DNA of 64,000 bases from Pogonophryne albipinna. Lineage: Eukaryota; Chordata; Actinopteri; Perciformes; Artedidraconidae. The DNA lies in NCBI GenBank assembly GCA_028583405.1, contig CM053256.1:25207325-25271324 (forward strand), in the 5' to 3' direction. The translations under genes were made by a program, and so were the position numbers. The notes beneath the pieces were generated by a model. That model did no database searches. It had not been told where the DNA came from and worked only from the letters and a program-made list of their open reading frames with translations. Shown here piece by piece: positions 1 to 12,108 of the stretch; the stretch's first letter is position 1, and every line of letters starts with the position of its first letter.

Positions 1-56
1 GCTTGGTTAGGGAGGTGGGACTAACAGGACTAAGATGTATGGACTGTTGGACCCAC

Positions 57-1369
<1,313 letters not shown>

Positions 1370-1979
1370 CTGTGGGGACTGGAGAGACAGAGCCGTACAA
1401 GTGCCGTACATTCACTAGTTGCATTTAGTCAAGTTCTGTACTTAAGTACTATTCTGAGGTTCTTGTTCTTCACAATGTTTAATTACATGTTCTGCTACTC
1501 TGGATGTGTACGCTACTGCAATACATTTTGGAAGCAAATATTGTACTTTTAACTTTAGTTTATTCATTTGACAGCTTTAGTTACTTTGAAGATTTCGTTT
1601 TTTAATACAAAATATCCTTCAAATCAACTTATAAACTGTTAAATATATTAAACTACCAGGCAGTATATAAATAATTAAAAATTATCCCAAGGTTTATCAA
1701 CTGAGTTGAGCATATTAGTGCTTGAAAATTATAATCTAGTGATTATTATAAAAAGGGTCATTTTGTACTTCTCATTTTGATTGCTGATACTTTCTTTACT
1801 TAAATAATAATTTGAATGTAGGCTATTTAACAGACAATGTTTACACTTTGTCATCTCAGCTGACAAAGATAGATAAGATATTTACGGTTAATAATAAAAA
1901 GGTAAGTTTGGTACACCCTTTTGTCTCTTTAACCCTTGTGTGGTGTTGGGTTAATAAGATGTTTTGGGTAGGACTACGC

Positions 1980-2109
<130 letters not shown>

Positions 2110-2607
2110 TCTTTCGTTTCTATTTTGCTGGATTAGTGCAACCCAGGTCATTTATAATAGTGGACGTGGATTTGTTTCATCATAAAGCATTACTTAATCA
2201 CAAAAAACATGAATGACATTTCCATTGTTATTGTGACAAAGCACATTATTTTATAACTGTTACCTATATTGTTGGTAATTAAGATAAAGACAATATATGT
2301 TAGGGATTGTAAATGCTGTTATACAGTACCAAAGTGTCCAAACATGAACATAATTCAAGGGTTAAGATGGTTTATCTCAAAACTAAAGTTATTTCGGTGT
2401 TTCAGTTGCTCTTTAAAATGCCAAATATACCAAAAATACTTTCCAAGAGTTATTCATTAATCATTTGTATTCAAAAACCATGTAACGTACGGTAATGTAA
2501 TCAATAAGTAAGGAAACATCGACTCGGAGACAGAGGCACAGTGAGGCTAATACAGTGGTCACCATGTAGCATGACGCTAGCTAACACGAAGTGTAACAGT
2601 CACTTAC

Positions 2608-2700
2608 TTCAGTTCCCGCAGTTCCTCTCACTCTTGGAGATCAGTATTGTATCCTTCAAAACCAACAACTATATTTCATTTAAAAAGAACGTTTGACAGT
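2608..2700 (-). other. candidate untranslated first exon of iqcg
   Basis: A consensus donor GTAAGT is read on the minus strand at 2602-2607, after a GC-richer stretch ending GGGAACTGAA. No other exon-like features exist between here and exon 1240-1369. The upstream border is a guess, taken just inside the X-box. Confidence 0.4.
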
Positions 2701-2706
2701 TTACAT

Positions 2707-2720
2707 GTCACTATGGTAAC
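2707..2720. promoter_or_regulatory. RFX X-box match upstream of iqcg
   Basis: GTCACTATGGTAAC fits the 14-bp X-box consensus RYYNYYATRRNRAC at every position. RFX factors drive cilium genes through this motif near transcription starts. It lies about 100 bp upstream of the candidate first-exon donor. Confidence 0.6.
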
Positions 2721-2796
2721 GTACTTTTTTGTCATGGAACTTTATTGACAGAGCAACAAAATGACAATAACGGCTGCATCGTGTTCTCGCGATATC

Positions 2797-2990
2797 AATC
2801 AATCGATCAATGTTTATTTATATAGCCCAATATCACAAATGTTACATTTGTCTCAGTGGACTTCACAGTTTGTTTAGAATATCAGTATGACAATACGACA
2901 CCCTCTATCCTTAGACCCTCACATCGTACAAGGAAAAACTTCCGGAGAAAACCCACAGATATAGATCCTTTTCCGAGATGTATTATGCTG
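2797..2990 (-). repeat. interspersed repeat, probable LINE 3' end
   Basis: Begins with ATCAATCAATC repeats and TTTATTTATATAGCCCAATA, then the CAAGGAAAAACTTCC block. I recognise this as a very common percomorph interspersed repeat; the terminal tandem short repeat suggests a LINE-type 3' end on the minus strand. Confidence 0.55.
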
Positions 2991-3830
2991 TCATCTGCAA
3001 CTACACATGGCATCCATCAAACTACTTTAAAATAATTAAACAAAGGGGATTCAGTTCATTTTCCTACCCTCACCATTAGAGGGTACTGTTATTAAATGTA
3101 TAATTATTAACATGCATTTGTATTCATATCAACATATAGTAGCCTATATGCAATAAAGGCAACTTAGCTTTGGTTAAGTGTGTGTCTCTACAGTTGATGC
3201 AATATAAAAAACGTTTACAAAAACTCATTGTTACATATTGTCACTATCATTAAGATAGACTTCTTCCATTTACAATTTAATTTTCACATATATATATATA
3301 ACGTTGACTATATCTGTCTCTGGGGAGGACTTGGGTTTGAAACCTGTATGGTTTTATAGTGCTATATAAAGGGAATACACTTAAATAGGACTTCACAAAT
3401 CACCCAGCAGGGGGCAGCGTGAGTGCATGAAAATAAATACAATACAGGTCTCCTCAGACTCAGAGATTACTGCACTGTCTGAGACTGATCTCAGGTCAGT
3501 GGCAGAGGTGTGAAGTAACTAAGTAGATTTATGCAAGTACTGTTTTCCATCCAACTATTATTTCTTGAGATATTTCAGAGAGGATCAAAGTAGTGAACTG
3601 AGCATACAACCTACAGAAATCCCTAAAACGCAACAAATTAAACAAGCACAATTCACTGGACTGATTTTAGATGTTATATCTTTTGGACATACAACATTAT
3701 CATTGACAGCTGTCTGCAATTTCAGTTTTTTTGGAACCTAAATGTTGTGCATTCAGCTGGTTTGAATCTCTCTGCATTTGCACCATAGCTTCTTACATTG
3801 GACTGAGCAGGAAACCACTAAATGTTGTAT
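2991..3830. other. intergenic DNA without recognisable genes
   Basis: AT-rich sequence with a short AT run (3289-3300). Apart from the CTCF-type motif at 3404-3417 I see nothing supportable. Confidence 0.5.
3404..3417 (+). promoter_or_regulatory. candidate CTCF-binding motif between iqcg and spire1
   Basis: CCAGCAGGGGGCAG matches the vertebrate CTCF core CCASYAGRKGGCRS at all 14 positions. It lies 0.7 kb upstream of the iqcg first exon. Occupancy is unknown. Confidence 0.4.
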
Positions 3831-4187
3831 GGCGGCCCAATCCTGTCTCCTAAAAATTACGTTCCCACAGAACTAAACTGCATTCTCAATTACGTTTAGT
3901 CAGAAACGTATTTTCTCCCACGTTACGTTCGTTATAAACGTATCTCAAATACGTTTATTTTCTACATATCTTCTAGAAACATATTTTCTCCTACGATACG
4001 TTTCTTATGAACGTATCTTAAATACGTTTATTTTCTACATATCTTTTCCATTTATTGTCTTGCTTATAATAATGATAATAGTCATTTATAAATATCATTT
4101 TAGAGCACACATTTGAAATCAGTAGACGAGGCTGTAATTTCTCCAGCTGTTACTCTCATGAGCGAGGCAGAAAATAATAGTTTTAAC

Positions 4188-4313
4188 ATGCCAAAAAGCT
4201 GCTGTGTCGTTTATTGCACCTCAAACATTAAAACAAATCCTGAGTTACGTGTTTCTGTACTTCCTCTAAGAAGAAAGGACAGTAACAGAAGATCTCTGTG
4301 GCTTCAGGCTTGA
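4188..4313 (+). CDS. partial THAP zinc-finger ORF of the transposon
   Basis: 41 codons starting MPKSCCVVYCTSNIK and containing LPLRRKDSNRRSLWLQA. The CxxxC spacing, the basic segment and the Trp are those of the N-terminal half of a THAP domain, a C2CH zinc finger that binds transposon ends. The ORF stops before the second C and H; the rest may be in a lost or spliced exon. An upstream in-frame ATG at 4113 exists, but the THAP start is typically MPK. Confidence 0.55.
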   Translation: MPKSCCVVYCTSNIKTNPELRVSVLPLRRKDSNRRSLWLQA

Positions 4314-5250
4314 TCGCCGTTCAAATGACAGCGTTGGTTTCCCCAAAAGTGGGCGGGGCTGTAAAGTGACGTAGATTTTACTCTCATCTATTATTCAAAA
4401 CCATTCTATTTATTCTAACGTAAATTACATGCCAGTGTTTTATCTTTTTATTTATTTGTTTTTATTTAAAATCGTATAGTGTCGGACTTTTTTTCCCGTC
4501 TGTGAGGAAAAGAAATGGGGCTCAGAGCCTCAAAATACTGAAATCTGTAATTTTGAAAATCTTTTTTTCCTTCTAATTTGTTATTATTTTCTAAATAACA
4601 CACTGTTATTTACTCAACAATAACACACAATTATCCTTGTTTTTATTTATTCGTTTAATTCTATAATCTTGGGCTTTTTAGCCGTAAATAAAGTCACCGG
4701 AAACAGACGTAGGCCTATAAGGGACATTTCGAGCGATACTCACCACAAACCCACTGAACAGATTACCCAAGATCCTCAGCTTGAAGCTCGTTGATTGGAT
4801 GTTTTAGCCTCAAAAATATATTAAGAGTACATACTTTCATAGGGGGAAAGTAGAAGGTCAATGATAGAAATATAGAATATAAAAAAATCAAGAAGATACT
4901 GTAAGTGATCTCTACAATAAAACAGTTTAGTGCCGGATGTACAAAGATATTAATATGAGGATGTGCAAAACAGACAAACTAATTAACCTTTATTAACACA
5001 TTAAACAATACTTTAGGTTAAGGTATTCTTTCAAATAAGAAAAAAGCTTTGGGGGTATCTATCTACAGATAAATATTAAGCCTGACAAAGTACTTAACGT
5101 CTAATATATTGCTTTCCTCCAATGTTAACTATGTTGAAGCACTTATTTTAACTGATATTATACACATTAATTGTACTCTTATGTATGTAGATAGTATAAG
5201 AAATGTGCAGAATGACAGTTTAATGGTGGAGGTACACACATATTGATAGA

Positions 5251-5368
5251 TGTCTTGTAATGCACTGTTGAGGAACCTGTGACCCAAGTTTTTCATTCAT
5301 TGCATAACTACACTGTAGTTGTGTATATGATATGTCAATAAACCTTAGAAAATCTTGAAATCTTGAAA
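5251..5368 (+). repeat. LINE 3' tail (TTGAAATC repeats)
   Basis: Contains ACACTGTAGTTGTGTATATG, then CAATAAA and short AATCTTGAA repeats, a 3' end type common to fish L2/Rex-like LINEs. No coding part is attached. Confidence 0.5.
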
Positions 5369-6539
5369 GGGATGTGCAAACATAGCAATTATATACAGTC
5401 TTTAATTAACTATTAGTAGAGAATAACGAGTAATGAATATACTTTATAGAGATCTGCAGATACATGTTTAGTCTTCTCATGCACCAACTATCAAATATCT
5501 CTCCTGATTGTTGGCACTTGACAATCACCTTACCTGAATTTTACTCAGGTGTAACTAAAGTCTGCTTTAAGGGTTGTTTATATTTCACATCATTAATCAG
5601 AATCTGCAAAGTAACTAAAATAAATGTAGTGGAGTAAAAATACCAGGTTAACCTCTGAATTGTAGTGGAGTAGAATTACAAAGTAACAATGAGCTGTCAT
5701 GTGGGTATATATTAATGCTGCCCATTATGGATACAAGCGATTTTCACCCATGTAGTAATTACATGTTTTAAATGTGTACACACCAATGTGTTTCCTATCG
5801 CCTAAACCTCCAGGGCTGTACACAGTTTAATACTGTCAACTTCTAATTTTGGTAAAAACGAAAACGTCTTTTAAAACTACAATTCCCAGTAGAGACGTGC
5901 CATAGAGAACATGTTACGAAACACAATAGCCAGCATGTGTAGTTCTAGGGGGGGGCGTTCGAGTCCAGTTTTGAATAGTCTGCCGTGGTTTCGTTCCATT
6001 TCAAAGAGCTTGACGCTCGGCGTAACCTTGGCGCACTGCCACTCCAACATCCAATCACAGAGCTTGAAGATTAATCACGGGGTATGTCAACGGGACTGTA
6101 GTCCCAAACGATAGCTGGGGATTATGGGTATTGTATTATCATTATTATAAGCAAGACAATAAATGGCAAAGATATGTAGAAAATAAACGTATTTAAGATA
6201 CGTTCATAAGAAACGTAACGTGGGAGAAAATATGTTTCTAGAAGATATGTAGAAAATAAACGTATTTAAGATACGCTCATAACGAACGAAATACGTTTCT
6301 TGCTAAACGTAATTGTGAATGCAGTTTAGTTCTGTGGGAACGTAATTTTTAGGAGACAGGGTTGGGCGGCCAGATGCTCAACCGTGCATCTGCAGCGCAG
6401 TCACACCGTATACACCTGTTGCCCCTCCTCCAGCTGCAGGAACACAGCATCGCCTCCATTACCTGCTGTGTCACGCATGATTTGTGATGACTGCACTTGA
6501 CATGGGCTAGTTGTTCTTGTGCAGCAATAACTCTGTGGG

Positions 6540-6614
6540 ATGTTTGGGGCTCTCTGCTGGAACTGCTACCCCCGCGACCCGACCACGGATAAGCGGGAGA
6601 AGATGGATGGATGG
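6540..6614 (+). repeat. Rex3/RTE-type LINE 3' tail
   Basis: CTACCCCCGCGACCCGACCA then GGATAAGCGGGAGAAGATGG and GATG repeats. Rex3 (RTE clade) ends in GATG repeats in fish. Only the extreme 3' end is present. Confidence 0.6.
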
Positions 6615-6854
6615 ATATATCAGGGTTGCCAACTTTGGGTACCTGGCTGGAGTGAGATTTTGATATCATGGGTTTAATTACACATATGCGCACTAAATGA
6701 CTGCTATCGTGTCAGCAGCGGGACCTTTGCATATATATAGCATATATATACAATTTATACAAATACACAATATTGGACACAGACTATAAAGGGCACACAG
6801 TTTTATTCACTAATGAAAGTCAAACACATGTTTGTTTCCACTGTTTTATTGTGT

Positions 6855-7092
6855 GCCTGTCGCGATAAGCAATTAATTGACTTATCGTACGATAAATAAA
6901 AATGAACTCAATAAATTGCCATTTACATGAGGATGTGACTAGCAGTTTGAAAGAATGTACTTGAATTATTATTATATATTATCATTATGTCCGTGGTCTA
7001 AAATGGTCATACAACGGTGCAGACAATATTATCGTTTATCGCAATAATTTCCGGGAAAATGTATCCAACAAAATTAATTATCGTGAGAGGCC
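6855..7092. mobile_element. hAT-type MITE nested in the 6621-7590 element
   Basis: The ends GCCTGTCGCGATAA and TTATCGTGAGAGGC are imperfect inverted repeats. Internal CGCAATAATTTCCGGGAAAA and the TATCG-rich composition resemble hAT MITEs that end near TATCG motifs. Superfamily is inferred. Confidence 0.45.
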
Positions 7093-7100
7093 TATACATG

Positions 7101-7102
<2 letters not shown>

Positions 7103-7189
<87 letters not shown>
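7103..7189. repeat. (CA)n microsatellite, 87 bp
   Basis: Pure CA, starting 10 bp after the nested MITE end. Confidence 0.99.
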
Positions 7190-7191
<2 letters not shown>

Positions 7192-7596
7192 TCTACAGAC
7201 TTACTCCAAACTGCCAAATATATTAATTAACACACTCTCACTCTCATACACTCTTTGACTCTATTTTGGCCTAGTAGAACAATAAGCAGCAGACTTTACT
7301 TTTTATCATTTCGACAGGATCTCAGATCTGCGCATGCGCACTACGGGTCGGGGATTGACCACCCGGCTCCCACTGCTCTGCTGTCTGTTAACGTTGTTAA
7401 GAGTGGTGGGGGCGGGGAGGGAGCGGATCGACAGCTTGAGCAGCTCAACATTGTAAATAACCAACCAAAAACGATCTCCGGTTCATCTTGTTTTGGGCGT
7501 GAGAATAGTTTGGGCAGCGTGAGAGCGTGAGATTGAGAGTGAGAGTGAAAGCGTGTGTCACACGCCAGATGCGTGAGAGTTGACAACCCTATATAT

Positions 7597-8589
7597 TTTT
7601 TGTTACATTTTTCATTATTTTTACCAAAATAACTTGATTTAATTGTATTTAAAATAACATTTTCAAATAAATAAATCCTTCGAATCTGCCTGTTCAGTTT
7701 CTGTTATAATGTGAAGGGTTAAATGCCGTCTCTGCGAGTTACTGTGAAGACGGGAGAGCTTGTTGGTCCCTCTCTACATTCACAGAGGGCCAGCTATAGT
7801 AACTCAACGAGAGAGTAATGTACAATTGACCAATCATATCTTCCCTCTAAATGGGCGGGCTTTATTTTCGCGGACTTTATGACAAGTTCCGCCCGCTGTG
7901 AGGTCTATGCAAGTGGTGCAGTGACGCGTCCTAAAACCCGGAAGTAAGCTGCGCTCGGATTCCCTCGACAGAAAGCAATGGGATTTCTCCATAGGGTTCT
8001 GGAAAATAGCTGGAAATAAGGTCTGTGGAAAACAAACCTGTTAGATAAATGCACGTTTTGTTCAGCCTGATAATATCCACATGTCTACCCTACTTTTATT
8101 ATTTTCGAATCATAAATCTAATCGATAGATTTATGATCGATAGATTTATGATTAGCATAAGTTCGTTCATGATGGCTCACTTCAGTGATAGTGATGACAT
8201 CGTTTGCAAAATTATTAACCGAGTCATTTTCAAGATTGAGTTACAATGATAAACTGGAGTGGCAAAGGATCAGCTGAATGACCCACAAGTGCTTCATCCA
8301 AAAGGACAGGAGGATGGACTTTGTGTTTCAGTGATTTGATCATCAAAGGTAGGCCTAAGTCATTTTTAACGTGGGCCGCCTTGCAGACTTAGTTCATTTG
8401 TAATTGTTACTTGGCTGTGGGTGCCCTGTCATGATAGGTGTTTATATAAATGGTGTTGTTTTGTGTGTCATTGATGCATTTTGCACCCCAGGCCGCTGTT
8501 TTGATATTCCGCTGAAGTATACGCTGTGACGTAATAACTCTTCTTTTTTTCGAGGGAAGGGGGTGGGTCAGAGGGCCTAGGTATAAAAG
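7597..8589. other. unassigned intergenic stretch
   Basis: A GC-richer part (7840-7960) includes GGGCGGGC and an ETS-like CCGGAAGTA. A near-palindrome built on ATCGATAGATTTATGAT lies at 8107-8153. The ORFs here are short and unlike known proteins. It may be the remains of a transposon. Confidence 0.4.
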
Positions 8590-8785
8590 TCACGGCTCGC
8601 CACTGGGGCCACCAGAGAGTGCTACAGCTTCTTAGCTGCGACTCCACAGCTGCTTGCAGGTCCCCTAACACAGTTTTATGGGGAATGGAAGCTCAGCTGT
8701 GTACTGACAGAATGGATGGACAGGACACTGAAACTGGGGTACTCACTCCAGTTTTGCAGCGTCCCTCCTCCATTCAGGGGCATAA

Positions 8786-8880
8786 AGGCCGCTACACACC
8801 AACCTGAGTAGGGTGCCGCGAATGCCCGACTGCCTCTGATGGCCTCTGACTCCCAAAATCGGGTTGGTGTGTCAGGGCCT
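8786..8880. mobile_element. 95-bp MITE inside the DIRS element
   Basis: Ends AGGCCGCTACACACCAACC and the inverted GGTTGGTGTGTCAGGGCCT, flanked by TAA on both sides (8783-8785, 8881-8883). A TWA 3-bp duplication is typical of PIF/Harbinger MITEs. It separates the pre-RT part (YSLQFCSVPPPFRG-like) from the RT. Confidence 0.6.
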
Positions 8881-8883
8881 TAA

Positions 8884-9607
8884 GAGAGGCAAATGTATCA
8901 TCCCAGGAGGAGATAGGTTTCCTTTCAACAGAGATTCAGGCCCTGTTGCAAAAACAGGCTGTGTCTGTTGTGCACTCTCAGGACAGAGAAAAGGGGCTTT
9001 ACTCCATGTACTTCCTGGTTCCCAAGAAGACGGGAGAATTCAGACCCATTCTGGATCTTCGCAGCCTGAATCAGCACATTGTCTGCAAAAAGTTCCATAT
9101 GTAAACCAATTGGAACTAGGGCAGCCGGGTGATTGGTTCACAATCATCGACCTGAAGGACGCTTACTTTCATGTCGAAAATTGCTCCAAAGCACAGAAAG
9201 TATTTGCGTTTTGCCTTCCAGGGGGTAGCCTACGAGTACAACAGACTACCGTTTGGCTACTCCCTATCCCCACGCACGTTCAGCAAATGTGTGGCCACAG
9301 CGCTTCAGCCGCTTCGCAACCATGGCATGAGGGTTTTGTAATACGACCTCATAGTCATGGCCAGGTCCAGGGAAGAGGCAAACACAGCCCAATTGATCCA
9401 AGTGGATTGCGGTCAATTGGAAGAAGAGCAGTCCAATACCTCACCAGCAGGTGGGGTATCTGGGGATTTTGCTCAATGCAAGCAGACTATGTGCCACCCT
9501 GTCAGGCAGTTTGCAGACTGCGACAGGGGGCAACGGTGACAGCTTTGACCATCATGCAGACTCTGGGTCTCATGGCGGCTGCTCACCTCATGGTACCGCT
9601 GGGGTTA
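8884..9607 (+). pseudogene. DIRS-like reverse transcriptase fragment
   Basis: In shifting frames the sequence reads TEIQALLQKQAVSVVHSQ, LYSMYFLVPKKTGEFRPILD, GDWFTIIDLKDAYFHV and YEYNRLPFGYSLSPRTFSKC. These are the RT fingers and palm of DIRS/Ngaro-like elements. The catalytic YLDD region is damaged: a stop codon precedes YDLIVMA. It ends LGLMAAAHLMVPLGLLTARP where the next insert begins. Confidence 0.75.
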
Positions 9608-10096
9608 CTTACGGCCCGTCCACACAGCGGCGTGCGTTGAAGCTTGCCGGCGGGCGTGTCTGAAACTCGACCAACAACCAATCACATGAATCTCCCGCCC
9701 CTGACACACAAGCAGCAGTTTGATTGGCTAGAGCTAGATTTTTTTTTAAATATTGAAGTTGAAAGCATCAATCTGGTGCACTTTGAGAGCAACATGAAGA
9801 GATCTATGGATACCTCTCTCAGCACCCATATGAAACAGAACTGTAAACAGATTTTCTGTGGATATTTTAAAAATCACTCCCCTTTCAAACTGTATTCTTG
9901 TTTTACTGCCATATAGTATTTCATAACTGTTTTTCATTTATTCTCTTATTGTTTGTATAACTATAATGATCATATGAAGGTGTGCCGCAGAAATAATCTT
10001 TTGAATAATTTGTGACAAAACCGTTCTTGTGGAAACAGCTCCTTATGTCCGTTAGTGCAGCTAGCTAACCAGATCGCGATCGACTGGTTGGCGACC
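9608..10096. mobile_element. unclassified insertion inside the DIRS RT-RNase H region
   Basis: The left end GGCCCGTCCACACAGCGGCG resembles termini of fish MITEs, but no inverted partner is seen at the right. It contains a 60-bp stretch (9736-9795) identical in inverse orientation to 33531-33590 inside a hAT element. The borders are set by the loss and return of DIRS protein similarity. Confidence 0.45.
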
Positions 10097-10420
10097 ACTG
10101 TTCTAGAGCTACGGGCAGTAGTACTGCTCCTACAGCACTGCAAACCCTTACTACAGGGCAAACATGTGCTGGTGAGGAGCGGCAACCCCACCACAGTGGC
10201 TTACATCAACAGGCAGGACGGAGTCAGCTCCGCCGCCTTGTTTAGCGCAGCGGAGAACCTGTGGTTGTGGGCCTCAGAGAATGTTTTTATCTCTGAAGGC
10301 CCCCCACATTCCGGGACTGGAGAACAGGGCGGCCGGCCTCATGTCAAGAGTCGGGCCCCTGCCAGACGAATGGTGGTTCTCCCTGGCTCGGCAGGACAAT
10401 CCACCCTGGGGGGTGGACAC
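10097..10420 (+). pseudogene. DIRS-like RNase H fragment
   Basis: Reads VLELRAVVLLLQHCKPLLQG, KHVLVRSGNPTTVAYINRQD and the start of the region that normally reads LRAxHIPG. VLVRTDNTTVVAYINRQGG is the usual DIRS RNase H core; Asp-Asn is replaced by Gly-Asn here, removing a catalytic Asp. Not functional. Confidence 0.7.
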
Positions 10421-10672
10421 GTTTGCACACGAGCCATGGCCAAGATAGTTGCTCTACGCCTTTCCACCGCAGGTGCAATAGGGGGGTTACCCACTCTGGG
10501 CCAACCTCTCCAGGCTTGGCTCCTGAGAGGGACAGGCTGAGATGGGAGGGACTGTCTGACAAAGTTATTCAGACTATCCAGGTAGCAAGAGCAGGATCCA
10601 CCACAGCCTGTTACAGGACGAAGTGGTTGGGATTCCAGCGGTGGTGTGAAGAAAGGAGTCTAGAGCCTCTAT

Positions 10673-12105
10673 AGCCGCTTTCACACCGCAGGACTTGCCG
10701 TACTTTAGTGCCGGCACTAAAGTACCACGGCACTGAATCCGCCAGGGGGCTAGTGCCAATCGCATTCACACCGCAGTACTTTCCCTGAGGCAAGATTACG
10801 CTGACGTCACTTCGTCTTCTTCTTCTCTGGGTTTACTGGCAGGCCGCAAAACCACTTCACGGCGAGTAAAAAAAAAAACGAGAGAAGAAGAACTACACGG
10901 GGGAGGGGGTATAAAGCCCACCCGCTGTATGAGGCGTTTGTTTACTTTCCGACATCAGACATGATGGAGTTCATGAGGGTAATAAGGGTAATTTACAAAT
11001 AAAATACCCCATTATAACAATGGACTTTATCTTTATGTATTTATTATATATTACCCCCTCAGGCTGATTTTGGAAAAGGACATTAACCCTTGTTTGGTGT
11101 TTTTCCCTTATTTATCTAAAACAAATGACATGATAAATGACTTGTGTTTATGTGTGTAAGACTTGTGTTTCTGCCCCTGCCATTGCTGCACAAGGTTGCA
11201 ACATTGTAGATAAATTCAACCACCGACACCAGTCTGCTCTCACATTCTTCTATTCTGCAAATTTGGGGTGGGACACAATAAATAAAGCTTCGCCAGTTTG
11301 TTTGTTTTATTGCACAGTCAAGACATAACAATAACGGCATCACGCTGTTCCAGGTGTGTCGTATGCATGTAAATTGAAGTTAAATAAAAGTGTGAAATGT
11401 AAAATAAAGTGTAAGTAGTTTCAAAACAATGTAACAGTGGCAATATATATAGCAGCAGACACACCTTAGTGCAAGTTAGGTGTCAGTATTAAAAAACAGT
11501 GGCAATATATATATATATATAATAACAATAGAAAATCGTTACCACTCTTATTATTGTGGTCTTTAATTTTTTTTATAGTCCTGCCTGAGTTTCTTTATTT
11601 TTACCCGGCATCCGTGTGCACTGTGCACGATTCCCAGCTCAAGTAGCTTTTGCGAACATCGCTCAAAACATTTGGAGTTGGGAACTGCTTTCTGTAGAAG
11701 CTGCTGCATCCCGTCCTCAGAGTAAATTGCCAGAAGCGCCGACACTTCCTCATCATTCCACCGCTCCGGTGTTGTAGTACGTGTGGTCATAACTGCTTTA
11801 AAGTACAAAAAAACTACTCGCTCAGGTGTGGATGTGGTTTTGTAGCGAGGGAAAAAATGGCTGCCTAACAAACAAAAATCAGAGTCTAACGGGGCGTGGT
11901 TTGCAATTCGCCCAGCCAATAGAAATAGAATAGAAATTGGCACTCTTTTATCACCAGGTTCGTACCACCTCTCTAGCAGGGACTGAAAATGGCCAAAAGA
12001 GTTCCCGGCACTGAGTAGTCCCGGCGGTGTGAACGCAACATTATTGGTACTAACGGAACTAAAGAACCAAAGTACCAGGGAAAGTCCTGCGGTGTGAATG
12101 CGGCT
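10673..12105. mobile_element. Harbinger-like DNA transposon, 1433 bp, inserted in the recombinase region
   Basis: Ends AGCCGCTTTCACACCGCAGG and the inverted CCTGCGGTGTGAATGCGGCT. TAT flanks both ends (10670-10672, 12106-12108), a 3-bp duplication as in PIF/Harbinger elements, though TWA is usual. It carries a Myb/SANT-type ORF on the minus strand but no DDE transposase, so it is non-autonomous. Sub-terminal sequences hold a perfect 26-bp palindrome (10700-10725). Joining across the duplication restores the DIRS reading frame. Confidence 0.75.
11563..11790 (-). CDS. Myb/SANT-like DNA-binding protein of the Harbinger-like element
   Basis: 75 codons, MTTRTTTPERWNDEEVSALL through KIKKLRQDYKKN. 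The pattern W(N/T)(D/E)EE..LL.I, a middle helix, and CRVKIKKLRQDY is the trihelix Myb/SANT-like domain that Harbinger elements encode beside their nuclease. Full proteins are longer, so this is probably a first exon or truncated copy. The frame continues upstream to 12117 without a better start. Confidence 0.6.
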   Translation of the reverse strand: MTTRTTTPERWNDEEVSALLAIYSEDGMQQLLQKAVPNSKCFERCSQKLLELGIVHSAHGCRVKIKKLRQDYKKN

Positions 12106-12108
12106 TAT

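Larger units (their letters stand above)
3838..6364 (+). mobile_element. THAP-domain DNA transposon, about 2.5 kb, long inverted repeats, probably non-autonomous
   Basis: The two ends (3838-4090 and 6127-6364) are inverted copies of about 240 bp starting CAAYCCTGTCTCCTAAAAAT. Each arm contains two tandem blocks with AAATACGTTTATTTTCTACA. GGCGGCC flanks the element on both sides (3831-3837 and 6365-6371), a 7-bp direct repeat consistent with target duplication. Inside is a short ORF with the start of a THAP zinc finger but no transposase catalytic domain. THAP proteins occur in P and Kolobok elements; a GC-rich 7-8 bp duplication fits P-like better than Kolobok (TTAA). A LINE tail at 5251-5368 is nested inside. 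Confidence 0.7.
6621..7590. mobile_element. TIR element with a nested second element and CA array
   Basis: Begins CAGGGTTGCCAAC and ends with the inverted form GTTGACAACCCT; ATATAT flanks both ends. The right arm has a Ser-like CTCTCACGC-rich composition known from fish MITEs. It inserted at the Rex3 tail. A second element with termini GCCTGTCGCGATAA and TTATCGTGAGAGGC occupies about 6855-7092. No transposase ORF is seen. Confidence 0.55.

Noticed and set aside
6349..6693. 114-codon minus-strand ORF with many Cys and Ser
   Set aside because: It overlaps the transposon end and the Rex3-type tail; no recognisable domain or splice context.
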